A stretch of 32,205 nt of DNA, taken from the NCBI GenBank assembly GCA_036399835.1, contig DASWMI010000113.1:1-32205 (forward strand), in the 5' to 3' direction. Source of the DNA: DASYML01 sp036399835. GTDB lineage: Bacteria > Acidobacteriota > Blastocatellia > Pyrinomonadales > Pyrinomonadaceae. Shown piece after piece: positions 7,018 through 14,626 of the stretch (within the stretch, counting starts at the first letter, position 1; the number at the start of each line of letters is the position of its first letter). Position numbers and translations under genes: made by a program. The notes below the pieces were generated by a model that searched no databases, was not told the DNA's origin, and worked only from the letters and a program-made list of their open reading frames with translations.

Positions 7018-7701
7018 CTAGTCGGCTTCGGGCGCGATGTTCTCTTCTTCCTCAAGGGGCGGGCGATTTCTATGCGTCAGAAAATAGACGGCGAGACCGA
7101 GCAGGCAGACGACGAGGACGATGCCCAGGATGAGCGCGCCGCGTTGTTTGATGAAATCCAGCACATGCTCGCCGTAAAAGACCGCGAGCGTGCCTTCGAT
7201 GTAGTAACGGAGCGAACGCGCAATCATAATCGTCACGATAAAACGCCAGCGCGGGTATTCGAGCGTGCCCGCAGTCGCCACGAAAATCTTGAAGGGCATC
7301 GGCGGCGGCAAGAGCGCGGGAACGGCCAGCGCCAGAAATCCAAAACGCGCATAGGCACGCTCGACGCGCACGATGTGGTCCGCTCGAAAGCGTCTGCGCA
7401 GGACGGCCTGACCGCCGCGCCGCAGGATGGTGTAGAGCAGCAGGCATCCGAGGACCGAACCGGCAGCCGCGAAGAGCGGAAAATAGAGGACCGCCGAAGG
7501 GTCTCTGGCGCAGCGCATGACGACCAGGTAATCGTTGATTTCGGGAAGCGAGAGCAGCGAGGAATCGAGCGCGCCGATGATAATCATGGAGGGCGCGGCG
7601 ACGTACATCGGCACGCTGATGACGAAATATTCGAGCCACTCGACAGTGCCCCGGAATGCGTTTTGAAGCCAGTGCGCGGCGGCCCACAACCAATCGAACA
7701 T
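7018..7701 (-). CDS. DedA/VTT family membrane protein (first of pair)
   Basis: A 227-residue membrane protein, clearly a paralogue of the gene at 6331: both have a short N-terminal amphipathic stretch, a first helix ending near MIIIGALDSSLLSLPEIND, the LPPPMPFKIFVATAGTLEYPRWRF motif, then IARSLRYYIEGTLAVFYGEH and a final TM helix with a charged tail. I start it at the ATG at 7701 (MFDWLWAAAHWL); an in-frame ATG 12 codons further out (7737) lies inside repeat D and would add residues ACHLSPVTK that are simply translated repeat. No strong Shine-Dalgarno is visible. Both copies have separate active regions, so a heteromeric or divided role is possible. Confidence 0.88.
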   Translation of the reverse strand: MFDWLWAAAHWLQNAFRGTVEWLEYFVISVPMYVAAPSMIIIGALDSSLLSLPEINDYLVVMRCARDPSAVLYFPLFAAAGSVLGCLLLYTILRRGGQAVLRRRFRADHIVRVERAYARFGFLALAVPALLPPPMPFKIFVATAGTLEYPRWRFIVTIMIARSLRYYIEGTLAVFYGEHVLDFIKQRGALILGIVLVVCLLGLAVYFLTHRNRPPLEEEENIAPEAD

Positions 7702-7708
7702 AGCTTTA

Positions 7709-7776
7709 GTCACAGGTGACAGATGACAGGCAAGCATAAGCTTTTATCCTCTCACTTGTCACCCATCACCTGTGAC
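7709..7776. repeat. intergenic inverted repeat D (GTGACAG type)
   Basis: Arms of 20 bases at 7709-7728 and 7757-7776 pair at 17 positions and are built from GTGACAG-like units as in repeat C. The centre contains CATAAGCTTTTATCC, matching the AAGCTTTT core of C, F and G. It fills the gap between the barrel-protein gene and the dedA gene, which run in the same direction. Confidence 0.85.
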
Positions 7777-7782
7777 CACTTT

Positions 7783-8664
7783 TTATTTGACGGGAATAAA
7801 GACGGGCGGCGTGTCGTAGGTCACGCCGAAGGTGACGCCGGAGCGCGGGCTAAAATCCGTCAGCCCCTTGATGCCCGCGAAATCGAAGCGCAGACCGGAA
7901 GCCTTGATCTGCATACCCAGACGCGCTTCCGATTGTGATTCGGTCCCGCGTGGACCAGTGCCCGGTCTGGTGTTGGCGCGCCCGTTGACCTCGCCGACGA
8001 AAAAGAATTGCCGGTTGTAACGGAAGATGCCAGCGAAGCCGTAGGTCACGACGTCGTTCTGCGAGAAGAGTTGGGTCGGCGCAGTGAGGATGGCTAGGCC
8101 CAGGTTGCCAAAAGTATTAAAGCGTCCCTCGTGCCCGAACTTTTTGCCGAAGAGGACCTGCCCGAAAGCGTCCGTCGTGTTGAGGCCGATGCCGCGCGCC
8201 TGGTTCGAGTTTGGCAGCTTGACGCCAAAGCGAAAGCCCAGCGAAGGCCCGCGCCTCGTTTCGTTTCTGAGCTTAATCTTGGTCGAGAGCGTGAAATCGC
8301 CCGTGTCGTTGGTCGAGTTGGTGAGCGCCGGATTGAAGCCTAGCTGAATCGGCGTCGGGACGGTCGCCGAATTGATGCTCAGGAAATTCTGGGCCACGCC
8401 CTCAAGCTGGAATTCGACGTTGGGCGAGAGGCCGACGTTGATGCCTATCACGCCGACGCGCGTCAGGTCGCCCGTCAGACCTGAGACCGGAAACTTCGCG
8501 CCCTGCATAAAGTCTATCCCCGCTTCGAGGCGTATCGTGCCTGGCGGGATGATGTCCACATCTTCGGTCAAAAGCGGGCGCTGCTGCGCGCTCACGCTCA
8601 AGGCCGCGAAGAGGAAAAGCGGCAGGAGCGCCAAGGGCATGAACTTTGAAAAGTTGCTTTGCAT
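7783..8664 (-). CDS. secreted outer-membrane barrel-like protein
   Basis: The 293-residue product starts with a clear signal peptide (MQSNFSKFMPLALLPLFLFAALSVSAQQ, cleavage likely after VSA). The mature part is made of alternating hydrophobic/polar strands with repeated G.N.GL, FGVKLP and TYGFAGIFRYN patterns and ends in a strand with a hydrophobic terminus (FGVTYDTPPVFIPVK), typical of an outer-membrane beta barrel. The opening RPLLTEDVDIIPPGTIRLEAG resembles proteins grouped with the MetA-pathway-of-phenol-degradation barrel family; the substrate is unknown. The frame is open to 8811, but the ATG at 8664 is chosen because of the signal peptide and a sigma-70-type promoter at 8761-8790 that lies inside the longer frame. 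Confidence 0.75.
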   Translation of the reverse strand: MQSNFSKFMPLALLPLFLFAALSVSAQQRPLLTEDVDIIPPGTIRLEAGIDFMQGAKFPVSGLTGDLTRVGVIGINVGLSPNVEFQLEGVAQNFLSINSATVPTPIQLGFNPALTNSTNDTGDFTLSTKIKLRNETRRGPSLGFRFGVKLPNSNQARGIGLNTTDAFGQVLFGKKFGHEGRFNTFGNLGLAILTAPTQLFSQNDVVTYGFAGIFRYNRQFFFVGEVNGRANTRPGTGPRGTESQSEARLGMQIKASGLRFDFAGIKGLTDFSPRSGVTFGVTYDTPPVFIPVK

Positions 8665-8760
8665 TGAATCCAAGACCGTTTCCCGAAAGATGAAGGAAGA
8701 GCGATAAAGCCTGAGCTTTAAAATAATCTCGTTGGCACAAGCTTGCTGAAAGCCAGGCGG

Positions 8761-8790
8761 ATTGTAGCGGTTGGGATGCAAGAGCGTCAA
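8761..8790 (-). promoter_or_regulatory. sigma-70-type promoter for the barrel gene
   Basis: On the minus strand TTGACG (8790-8785) and TACAAT (8766-8761) are separated by 18 bases. Transcription would start near 8754, leaving a leader of about 90 bases before the ATG at 8664. The leader includes a small stem-loop (TAAAGC/GCTTTA, 8705-8720). Confidence 0.55.
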
Positions 8791-9032
8791 TGAATGAGTG
8801 AGATTAACCACGCGAGCAGCGGTTTCGCAAACCGGCAGATGAAAAGAGAAAGATTAAAAAGCAGACTCGTAGTATGCAAATTGCGCGGGGGGGGTGCTAT
8901 ACTGGCATCAAGCTTGATTGAGACTGTTCTTTTGAGAATTCAACACTCGACATCGGGATGAGCCTATAGAGCCTTCTCCTTGTGCCGCCTGCTGTGCTCA
9001 GACACGCGACCGGATGAAAAAGGAGATGCCCG
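8791..9032. other. divergent regulatory gap upstream of the Crp/Fnr gene
   Basis: Together with 8665-8790 this makes a 368-base gene-free stretch. Besides the barrel-gene promoter it holds a small hairpin GGTTT-CGC-AAACC near 8820-8832, a run of eight or more G at 8887-8894, a TATACT word at 8898-8903 without a well-spaced -35, and a perfect 12-base palindrome ATCAAGCTTGAT at 8907-8918. AGGAG at 9021-9025 is the ribosome-binding site of the Crp/Fnr gene. I see no ORF or RNA gene. Confidence 0.4.
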
Positions 9033-9740
9033 TTGCAAAGCGTACCGCGCCCATCAATAGAAAACCATATCCTCGCACGCTTGCCGCAGGAAGATTACCA
9101 GCGGCTTGCGCCGCACCTTGAGCCTGTCGAGTTGGCTCATAGTCAAGTCCTTCATCAACCCGACGAGTTGATAGACTATGTTTATTTCCCTCATAACTCG
9201 ATGGTCTCTTTAATCTCTCACACGGCTGCGGGCGAGAGCGTAGAGGTCGGCATCGTCGGCTTTGAGGGGATGGCGGGCATCTCTTCAGTGTTGGGGGTTG
9301 ACAGGTCGCCGCACGAAGCGATGGTCCAGATTCCCAATCAGGGGATGCGGGTTGGGGTGCAGGTGCTGCGCGCGGAGTTCAACCGCGGCGGGGCTTTGCA
9401 CGATATGCTCTTGCGCTATACGCAGTGTCTGCTCTTGCAGACTTCGCAGATCGCCGCGTGCAACCGCCTGCATTCGATTTCCGAGCGGCTCGCGCGCTGG
9501 CTACTGATGAGCCATGACCGCTGCATCTGCGAGGATTTACCGTTTACGCAGGAATTTCTCTCGCTCATGCTCGGCGTGCGCCGCGCCGGTGTGACCGAAG
9601 CCGCCATCGTCCTGCAAACCGAAGGCTATATTTACTACCGGCGGGGTCACATCAAAATCCTGGACCGGGCAGGGCTGGAAGAGTTTACCTGCGACTGCTA
9701 CCCGATAGTCAAAGCGGAATTCGACCGGATCACAAGCTGA
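9033..9740 (+). CDS. Crp/Fnr family transcriptional regulator
   Basis: A 235-residue regulator with an N-terminal cyclic-nucleotide-binding-like beta-roll (about 1-125, LDxVYFP-type segment ELIDYVYFPHNSMVSL) and a C-terminal helix-turn-helix (LPFTQEFLSLMLGVRRAGVTEAAIVLQTEGYIYYRRGHIKILDRAGLEEFTCDCY). It lacks an obvious cAMP phosphate-binding RxS motif, so it probably senses something else. The HTH pattern, LSLMLGVRRAGVT.A, is that of Crp-like proteins abundant in Acidobacteriota and Proteobacteria. The start is TTG at 9033, decided by AAGGAG seven bases upstream; an ATG at 9026 is out of frame. The next gene in the same direction is the 90-residue orphan. Confidence 0.9.
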   Translation: MQSVPRPSIENHILARLPQEDYQRLAPHLEPVELAHSQVLHQPDELIDYVYFPHNSMVSLISHTAAGESVEVGIVGFEGMAGISSVLGVDRSPHEAMVQIPNQGMRVGVQVLRAEFNRGGALHDMLLRYTQCLLLQTSQIAACNRLHSISERLARWLLMSHDRCICEDLPFTQEFLSLMLGVRRAGVTEAAIVLQTEGYIYYRRGHIKILDRAGLEEFTCDCYPIVKAEFDRITS

Positions 9741-10063
9741 AAACTCTTTCCCTCAGGCTAAATTCTCACGCCCTCCGGCGCTCTCATTCGAGAGTGCGTA
9801 ATCGTACAGACAAACTCGCTTTTTCAACCTATGATTCCATCGTTCCATTGGTCCGGATAATTGACGTGCAGGCTCGGAAATTCTGGGTGGCGAATCTACG
9901 GACGACCGTGCCTAGCGCGTATGCTCTTATCCGGGCGGATGGAACATTACAAGGGGGAGATAAGAGGGGTGGGGTTCGGTGTCTACGAGGCTCACCTTTC
10001 TTGCTTTCAAGGCTTAAACCGGACTTCGCATTTGCGCCGCACGGCGAGAAATCAGGAGTGGTT
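9741..10063. other. 323-base gap or long leader before the 90-residue gene
   Basis: The gap begins with a stem-loop 37 bases after the Crp/Fnr stop (GCGCTCTC at 9778-9785 pairs with GAGAGTGC at 9790-9797, loop ATTC), but no T-run follows, so it is at best a weak terminator. Further on, CCGGATAA at 9853-9860 is complementary to TTATCCGG near 9929-9936, bracketing about 70 bases. A frame is open through much of it into the next gene, but the sequence does not look like protein. I do not recognise a riboswitch class. Confidence 0.3.
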
Positions 10064-10336
10064 ATGCAGACCATAGAGGCGCAGGTTATTGAGCTACGCG
10101 AGGGCGGCATCTACAGGCTGCCGGACCAGAGGGAGTTTGTCGTCTGCCGGGCGGCGGACGACGCGGGCTATCTGTTCTACAATCTGGGGACCTGGCGCAG
10201 ATACGGATTGGCCGAGTACCGTTCGCAGGTCAACGGGCGGATTCTCAGCAGGGGCTATGTCACGCGCTGGCGATTGGAAGATTTGACGGATACAGGGCGC
10301 ACGGCCTCTAATCTGCAAGCCCTTCACGCTGGCTGA
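10064..10336 (+). CDS. small uncharacterised protein, 90 residues
   Basis: I do not recognise a named family. The ATG at 10064 is chosen because AGGAG (10054-10058) is correctly spaced; the same frame is open upstream to 9794 but that part has unlike composition. The product is polar with no signal peptide or membrane segment. It reads as a compact beta-rich domain: VIELREGGIYRLPDQREFVVCRAADDAGYLFYNLGTWRRYGLAEYRSQVNGRILSR, then a charged tail. The GGIYRLP..REFVV....G.YLFY pattern resembles short orphan proteins in acidobacterial genomes. It stands between a regulator and a secreted hydrolase, without evidence of an operon with either. Confidence 0.6.
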   Translation: MQTIEAQVIELREGGIYRLPDQREFVVCRAADDAGYLFYNLGTWRRYGLAEYRSQVNGRILSRGYVTRWRLEDLTDTGRTASNLQALHAG

Positions 10337-10539
10337 GGGCTAAGCGACTCTCAAGCTACAAACCTCACAGGCCTTTCAAACTCATCATCCTCAATCGCAG
10401 AGTCTTTCAGCTCAAGTCATATCTCGCGGCGCGTAAATTTTCAGCACCGGACAAAACCGCCTGTGCTACTATCTGCCTGCTCGTCCGTCAAATCTTCGGA
10501 TCTTAAATTCCGGCTCTCGGCTTCAGACTTTAAGGACTC

Positions 10540-13002
10540 ATGAAAAGACCTTTTGCCGCCCTCTGCCTGACTCTCGCCATACTCTTTTCCGGCTTCTTCC
10601 AGCCATTCCTTCATGTTGCAGCGCAGAGCGCGCCGCCGCCGCAAACAAGCGCGGGCGCGCAGACCATCAAGCTGGCGGGGCTGCGCGCACCCGTCACGGT
10701 TCGACGTGACGAACGCGGCATCCCGTACATAGAGGCTGGCAATGATGCGGACCTTTACCTGGCGCAGGGCTATATCACGGCGAGCGACCGTCTCTGGGAG
10801 ATGGACTTTCTGCGACGAACTGCGCGCGGCGAGCTGGCGGAGATTTTCGGCAAGGCCGTGCTCGAAGAGGATAAGAGACATCGTATTTATGGCTTTGCGC
10901 GGCTGAGCGAAGAGTCCGTCGGGCGTGTCTCGCCGCAGATGCGCGCCGCGCTTGAGGCTTACGCGCGCGGCGTCAACGCTTTTATCGAATCGAGGCCGGA
11001 CGGCGAGTTGCCGGTCGAGTTCAATATTCTTCAGTACAAACCGCGCCCCTGGACTCCAGCCGATTCGCTCATCATGGGCAAGCTGCTCTCCGAAACGCTC
11101 TCGACGACCTGGCAGACAGACCTTATGCGCTCGCTTCTCTCCTCTCTTCCGGCGGCCATGCGCGAAGCGCTCCTGCCGGATTCCTCCCCGCTCGACGTGC
11201 TCGTCGTCGGCAGCGATCAAGGCTCAGACAAAAAACCAGCCGAGAAGAAGACCGGCCAGGAGAAAAAGAGTTCCGGTGCTTTCTTTGACGAATCGAAGAC
11301 GGGAGAGATGCTGGCCGAGCTGGCGCGGATACGCGAGACGACCACGCGCTCGCTCAAGCGCGCAGGTTTGTACGCCGAGAATCACGCGGCGAGTAATAAC
11401 TGGGTCGTCTCGGGCGCGCACACCGCGACGGGCAAACCGCTTCTTGCCAACGACCCGCACCTGCCAGCCTCCGCGCCTTCCATCTGGCACATGGCCTCGC
11501 TCAAGGCCCCCGGCCTGCGCGTCGCGGGCGTCACGATTCCAGGCGTGCCCGGCATCATCCTCGGCCACAACGAGCAGATAGCCTGGGGCGCAACCAATCT
11601 TGGACCAGACGTGCAAGACCTCTACAGCGAAAAATTCGACGCGAGCCAACCCGGAAAATACTTGACGCCGGAGGGCTGGCGCGCCGTGGAGGTGAGACGC
11701 GAAGAGATACGCGTGCGCAAAGATTTTACGTCGAGCGCGACCGAGACCGTCCCGCTCGATGTCAAGCTGACGCGGCATGGACCAATCGTTTTTGAGAAAG
11801 GCGGCGCGCGTTATGCCCTGCGCTGGACCGCGCTCGACGCGCAGGCCGTCGAATTCGACAGGCTTTACCAGGCCAACCGCGCTCGCAACTGGAAAGAGTT
11901 TCGCGCAGCCTTTCGTGGCTATCCCGGGCCGACGCAAAACTTCGTCTACGCTGACACGGCGGGCCACATAGGCTACATCGGCGCGGGCCGCATCCCCATC
12001 AGAAAATCCGGCGACGGGAGCGTCCCTTACGACGGCTCGACCGACGCTGGCGAGTGGACCAGCTTTATCCCCTTCGACAAACTGCCGCAAGCTTACGATC
12101 CCTCATCCGGTATCATCGTCACGGCCAACCAGCGCGTCATCGGTCGCAGTTATCCTTACTTCCTGACACACGACTGGGCTACGCCCTATCGCGCCCGTCG
12201 CATACTCGATCTCTTGCAGGCCAAACCGAAGCTCGACGCAGAAGATTTCCGCGCCATACAGGGCGATACATACTCTTATGAGGCCGAAATCTTTGTCCGC
12301 GAGGCTGCCAGGATTGCGCACGAAACGCCCGCCGCCGAGGGGGACGAGAAATGGCGCGAGGCTGTGCACATGCTCGAAGGCTGGGACAGGCACATGGATG
12401 CAGATTCGCGCGCCGCGCTCCTAGCCATCCTCATGCGCGATAACTTGCGCCGTCGACTGGTCCGCGCCGCGCTCGGCCCCGAGCTGGCAAAGGAGTATGG
12501 CTTTAATAGCTTCGTTAACATCTTCGTTGACCGCGTGCTCGCCGAGCGCTCGCCCCAATGGCTGCCGAAGGAGTTTAAGAATTACGCTGAGCTGCTGCGC
12601 GCCAGCTATATGGACACGCGCGCCGAGATTTCAAAGACGCTCAAAGATGACGAATCGCAGTGGACCTGGGGCCGTTTCCGGCAGATGCGTTTTCGACACC
12701 CTCTGGCGGGCGCGCCGCTCGTCGGGCTGCAATTCGCCGTCACGCCGCTCCCGCAACACGGCAGCATCTCCAGTATCAACGTCGGCCAGAACGTCTCCAT
12801 GCGCTTGATCGCGGACGTGAGCAACTGGGACCGCACGCGGCAGGGGATAGGGATGGGCGAATCGGGCGACCCCTCCAGCCCGCACTGGAAAGACCAGCTC
12901 GCAGACTGGCGCGCGGTCTCGCCACGCGTCTTTCCCTTCTCGGACGGAGCCGTCTTGAAAGCGGCGAAGGAAACACTCTTGCTCGCGCCCGCAGTCAAAT
13001 GA
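10540..13002 (+). CDS. secreted penicillin acylase family hydrolase
   Basis: An 820-residue Ntn hydrolase precursor that cleaves amide bonds, such as acyl-homoserine lactones or beta-lactam side chains in characterised relatives; the real substrate here is unknown. A signal peptide (MKRPFAALCLTLAILFSGFF...VAAQ) exports it. The alpha chain carries VRRDERGIPYIEA and the AQGYITASDRLWEMDFLRR motif. A charged linker (SDKKPAEKKTGQEKKSSG, about residues 228-245) precedes the autocleavage site; the catalytic N-terminal serine of the beta chain is Ser285 in ENHAASNNWVVSG. Further family marks are NDPHLPASAPSIWH, GHNEQIAWGATNLGPDVQDLY and the C-terminal PLPQHGS. AAGGA lies just before the ATG at 10540. 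The gene is preceded by a 203-base gap with no other feature I can support. Confidence 0.93.
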   Translation: MKRPFAALCLTLAILFSGFFQPFLHVAAQSAPPPQTSAGAQTIKLAGLRAPVTVRRDERGIPYIEAGNDADLYLAQGYITASDRLWEMDFLRRTARGELAEIFGKAVLEEDKRHRIYGFARLSEESVGRVSPQMRAALEAYARGVNAFIESRPDGELPVEFNILQYKPRPWTPADSLIMGKLLSETLSTTWQTDLMRSLLSSLPAAMREALLPDSSPLDVLVVGSDQGSDKKPAEKKTGQEKKSSGAFFDESKTGEMLAELARIRETTTRSLKRAGLYAENHAASNNWVVSGAHTATGKPLLANDPHLPASAPSIWHMASLKAPGLRVAGVTIPGVPGIILGHNEQIAWGATNLGPDVQDLYSEKFDASQPGKYLTPEGWRAVEVRREEIRVRKDFTSSATETVPLDVKLTRHGPIVFEKGGARYALRWTALDAQAVEFDRLYQANRARNWKEFRAAFRGYPGPTQNFVYADTAGHIGYIGAGRIPIRKSGDGSVPYDGSTDAGEWTSFIPFDKLPQAYDPSSGIIVTANQRVIGRSYPYFLTHDWATPYRARRILDLLQAKPKLDAEDFRAIQGDTYSYEAEIFVREAARIAHETPAAEGDEKWREAVHMLEGWDRHMDADSRAALLAILMRDNLRRRLVRAALGPELAKEYGFNSFVNIFVDRVLAERSPQWLPKEFKNYAELLRASYMDTRAEISKTLKDDESQWTWGRFRQMRFRHPLAGAPLVGLQFAVTPLPQHGSISSINVGQNVSMRLIADVSNWDRTRQGIGMGESGDPSSPHWKDQLADWRAVSPRVFPFSDGAVLKAAKETLLLAPAVK

Positions 13003-13045
13003 GTTGCAAGATTGATGAGTTGCGGTGCTGGCTGAGAATTTGGAG

Positions 13046-13669
13046 ATGAAGACCGAAGAGCTTTGGCGCGTCTTCTGCGCCATAGAGCTACCGCCGCACC
13101 TGCGCGAGCGCGCCGCAGAGCATAGCGCACGCCTCCGCGCTGCGATGCCTGAAGTGCGCGCCAGTTGGGACCGCGCGGAAAAGCTCCATCTGACCATTAA
13201 ATTTTTAGGCGAGATAGAGCCGTATCGCGTGCAGCTTCTTGAGCAGGCGGCAGAGCGGGTTGGCAGCGAGGCAGAGCCTTTCGAGCTGGTGCTTGAAGGA
13301 ACGGGAGCGTTTCCGCCGCGCGGTCTACCAAAGGTCCTCTGGCTCGGCATCAAAGACCCTGCGGGCGCTCTTCTCGGTCTTCAGCGCTCTCTTGAAGAGA
13401 CCTGCGCCGCGGCGGGTTTCCCCCGCGAGACGCGCCCCTTCCACCCGCACCTGACGCTCGCACGCCTGCGCACGCCGCACGGCGCTAGGCGACTCGCCAC
13501 GCTGCACATGAAGACCCTGTTTCAACCCGCACGATTCCCTGTCACGGACCTCCTCGTCATACGCAGCGAGCTTGGTCCAGGCGGCTCTCGCTACACGGAA
13601 CTCTCCCGCCACAGGCTCGGCCAAAGAGAAACCATCAACGCGACACGCGGCAGCACGAACACAGAATAA
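13046..13669 (+). CDS. thpR: RNA 2',3'-cyclic phosphodiesterase, 2H family
   Basis: ThpR (2'-5' RNA ligase-like) opens 2',3'-cyclic phosphates and joins or cleaves 2'-5' linkages in RNA in vitro. The 207-residue protein has both 2H motifs: HLTIKFLGE (first) and HPHLTLARL (second), preceded by the family start LWRVFCAIELPPHLRERA. I choose the ATG at 13046 (MKTEELWRVF); the frame is open from a GTG at 13025. GGAG lies directly before the ATG, so the spacing is unusually short and the start is not certain. It follows the acylase by 43 bases and is probably co-transcribed with it. Confidence 0.88.
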   Translation: MKTEELWRVFCAIELPPHLRERAAEHSARLRAAMPEVRASWDRAEKLHLTIKFLGEIEPYRVQLLEQAAERVGSEAEPFELVLEGTGAFPPRGLPKVLWLGIKDPAGALLGLQRSLEETCAAAGFPRETRPFHPHLTLARLRTPHGARRLATLHMKTLFQPARFPVTDLLVIRSELGPGGSRYTELSRHRLGQRETINATRGSTNTE

Positions 13670-13906
13670 ACGCTCAACTCTTACTGAATCCTCCAGACAT
13701 CGAATCGGTCATTAAGTGGTCCAGCGAATCAATCCTTAACAGCTCCGCTTTTATCATTCATTGTTTCCGCTCAATCCCTGTCTCTTCCTCCTTTTCTTTT
13801 TCCGCGTCCAGGCGTAACCTCTGGACTTACGAATCCGACTCAGCACAGTGTTCAGGTTTGGCTCTCTCAAGGAGGGAGTCATCCATTTGATTTCAAGGAG
13901 GAAAGA
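13670..13906. other. 237-base gap upstream of wrbA
   Basis: I see no gene here. It is pyrimidine-rich on the plus strand (CTCTTCCTCCTTTTCTTTTTCC near 13780-13802). Close to the end is a small stem-loop (CTCTCT/AGGGAG around 13861-13877) and then a perfect AAGGAGG nine bases from the wrbA ATG; a second AAGGAGG lies in the stem-loop. I cannot assign a promoter with confidence. Confidence 0.3.
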
Positions 13907-14518
13907 ATGGCGGTTAAAGTTGCTGTGATCTATTACAGCGCGACGGGCACGACCTACGGGCTGGCGCGCGGGATTGAAGCAGGCGCGCAGGAGGCCGGGG
14001 CCGAAGTGCGTTTTCGCAAGGTGCATGAGCTGGCCCCCGAAGCGGCCATCGCCTCGAACGAGGGATGGGCTGCTCACAGGCTGGAGGCAAAGGACGTGGC
14101 GGAAGCCACTCTGGACGACCTGACCTGGGCCGATGCGATTATCTTCGGCACGCCGACGCGCTACGGGCTTCCGACGGCGCAGCTCAAACAATTTATTGAC
14201 ACGACCGGCCCGCTCTGGGCCACGGGCCAACTGGTTAATAAAATCGTCTCATCCTTTACCAGCGCTGCGACGCTGCACGGCGGTCAGGAAACGACCATCG
14301 TCGCGCTGAATAATACTTTCTATCACTGGGGCGCAATCATCGTTTCACCGGGCTATGCTGACCCCATACAGTTTCAGGCGGGCAATCCTTACGGGACATC
14401 CTTCGCCAGCAACAACGGTCAACTCAAGCCTGACGAAACGGCCCTCGCCGCCGCACGTTTTCAGGGCCGCCGCGTCGCGCAGATAGCCGCACAATTTCTC
14501 GCAGGCCGCAAAGAGTGA
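13907..14518 (+). CDS. wrbA: NAD(P)H:quinone oxidoreductase, WrbA type
   Basis: WrbA-type flavodoxin-like FMN proteins reduce quinones by two electrons, avoiding semiquinone radicals. The 203 residues match the family. Visible marks are the FMN phosphate loop YYSATGTTYGLARGI near the N terminus, the IIFGTPTRYGLPTAQLKQFIDTTGPLW stretch, SSFTSAATLHGGQETTI and the FYHWGAIIVSPGY region. The ATG at 13907 has a perfect AAGGAGG Shine-Dalgarno nine bases upstream. It ends in a convergent gap carrying a strong hairpin, so it is probably transcribed alone or as the last gene of its unit. Confidence 0.92.
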   Translation: MAVKVAVIYYSATGTTYGLARGIEAGAQEAGAEVRFRKVHELAPEAAIASNEGWAAHRLEAKDVAEATLDDLTWADAIIFGTPTRYGLPTAQLKQFIDTTGPLWATGQLVNKIVSSFTSAATLHGGQETTIVALNNTFYHWGAIIVSPGYADPIQFQAGNPYGTSFASNNGQLKPDETALAAARFQGRRVAQIAAQFLAGRKE

Positions 14519-14536
14519 AAGGCTGAGAAAATGAGC

Positions 14537-14607
14537 GTAGAGTCCCGCCAGGGGATGAATGAAGATAAGAGGCTCGCTCGTCTTCATCCCCTGGCGGGAC
14601 TCTCTAC
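14537..14607. terminator. convergent-gap hairpin H
   Basis: Arms at 14537-14565 and 14581-14607 contain a perfect pairing of AGAGTCCCGCCAGGGGATGA with its complement, a very stable stem. It lies between convergent wrbA and the SPFH gene, and TTT/TTTTT runs follow on the plus strand (about 14611 and 14625), so it can act as a terminator. The first 11 bases of the left arm reappear at the very end of the window (32195-32205), so this is also a candidate dispersed repeat. Confidence 0.7.
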
Positions 14608-14626
14608 GTCTTTGATGATTCGATTT

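Noticed and set aside
6829..7719. A 296-codon plus-strand frame over the two dedA genes
   Set aside because: Its translation is rich in Asp, Arg, His and Gln without hydrophobic core; the minus strand encodes the real membrane proteins.
8881..8903. TTGCGC and TATACT as a sigma-70 promoter of the Crp/Fnr gene
   Set aside because: The spacing is only 11 bases, with a G tract between; no suitable -35 exists at 16-18 bases.
8901..8919. Sigma-54 promoter TGGCAT-N5-TTGAT before the Crp/Fnr gene
   Set aside because: The essential GC of the -12 element is GA here; too weak to list as a promoter.
11224..12090. A 288-codon antisense frame inside the penicillin acylase gene (and another at 10441-11220)
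   Set aside because: Both are phase shadows of the acylase, which has a complete set of catalytic motifs.
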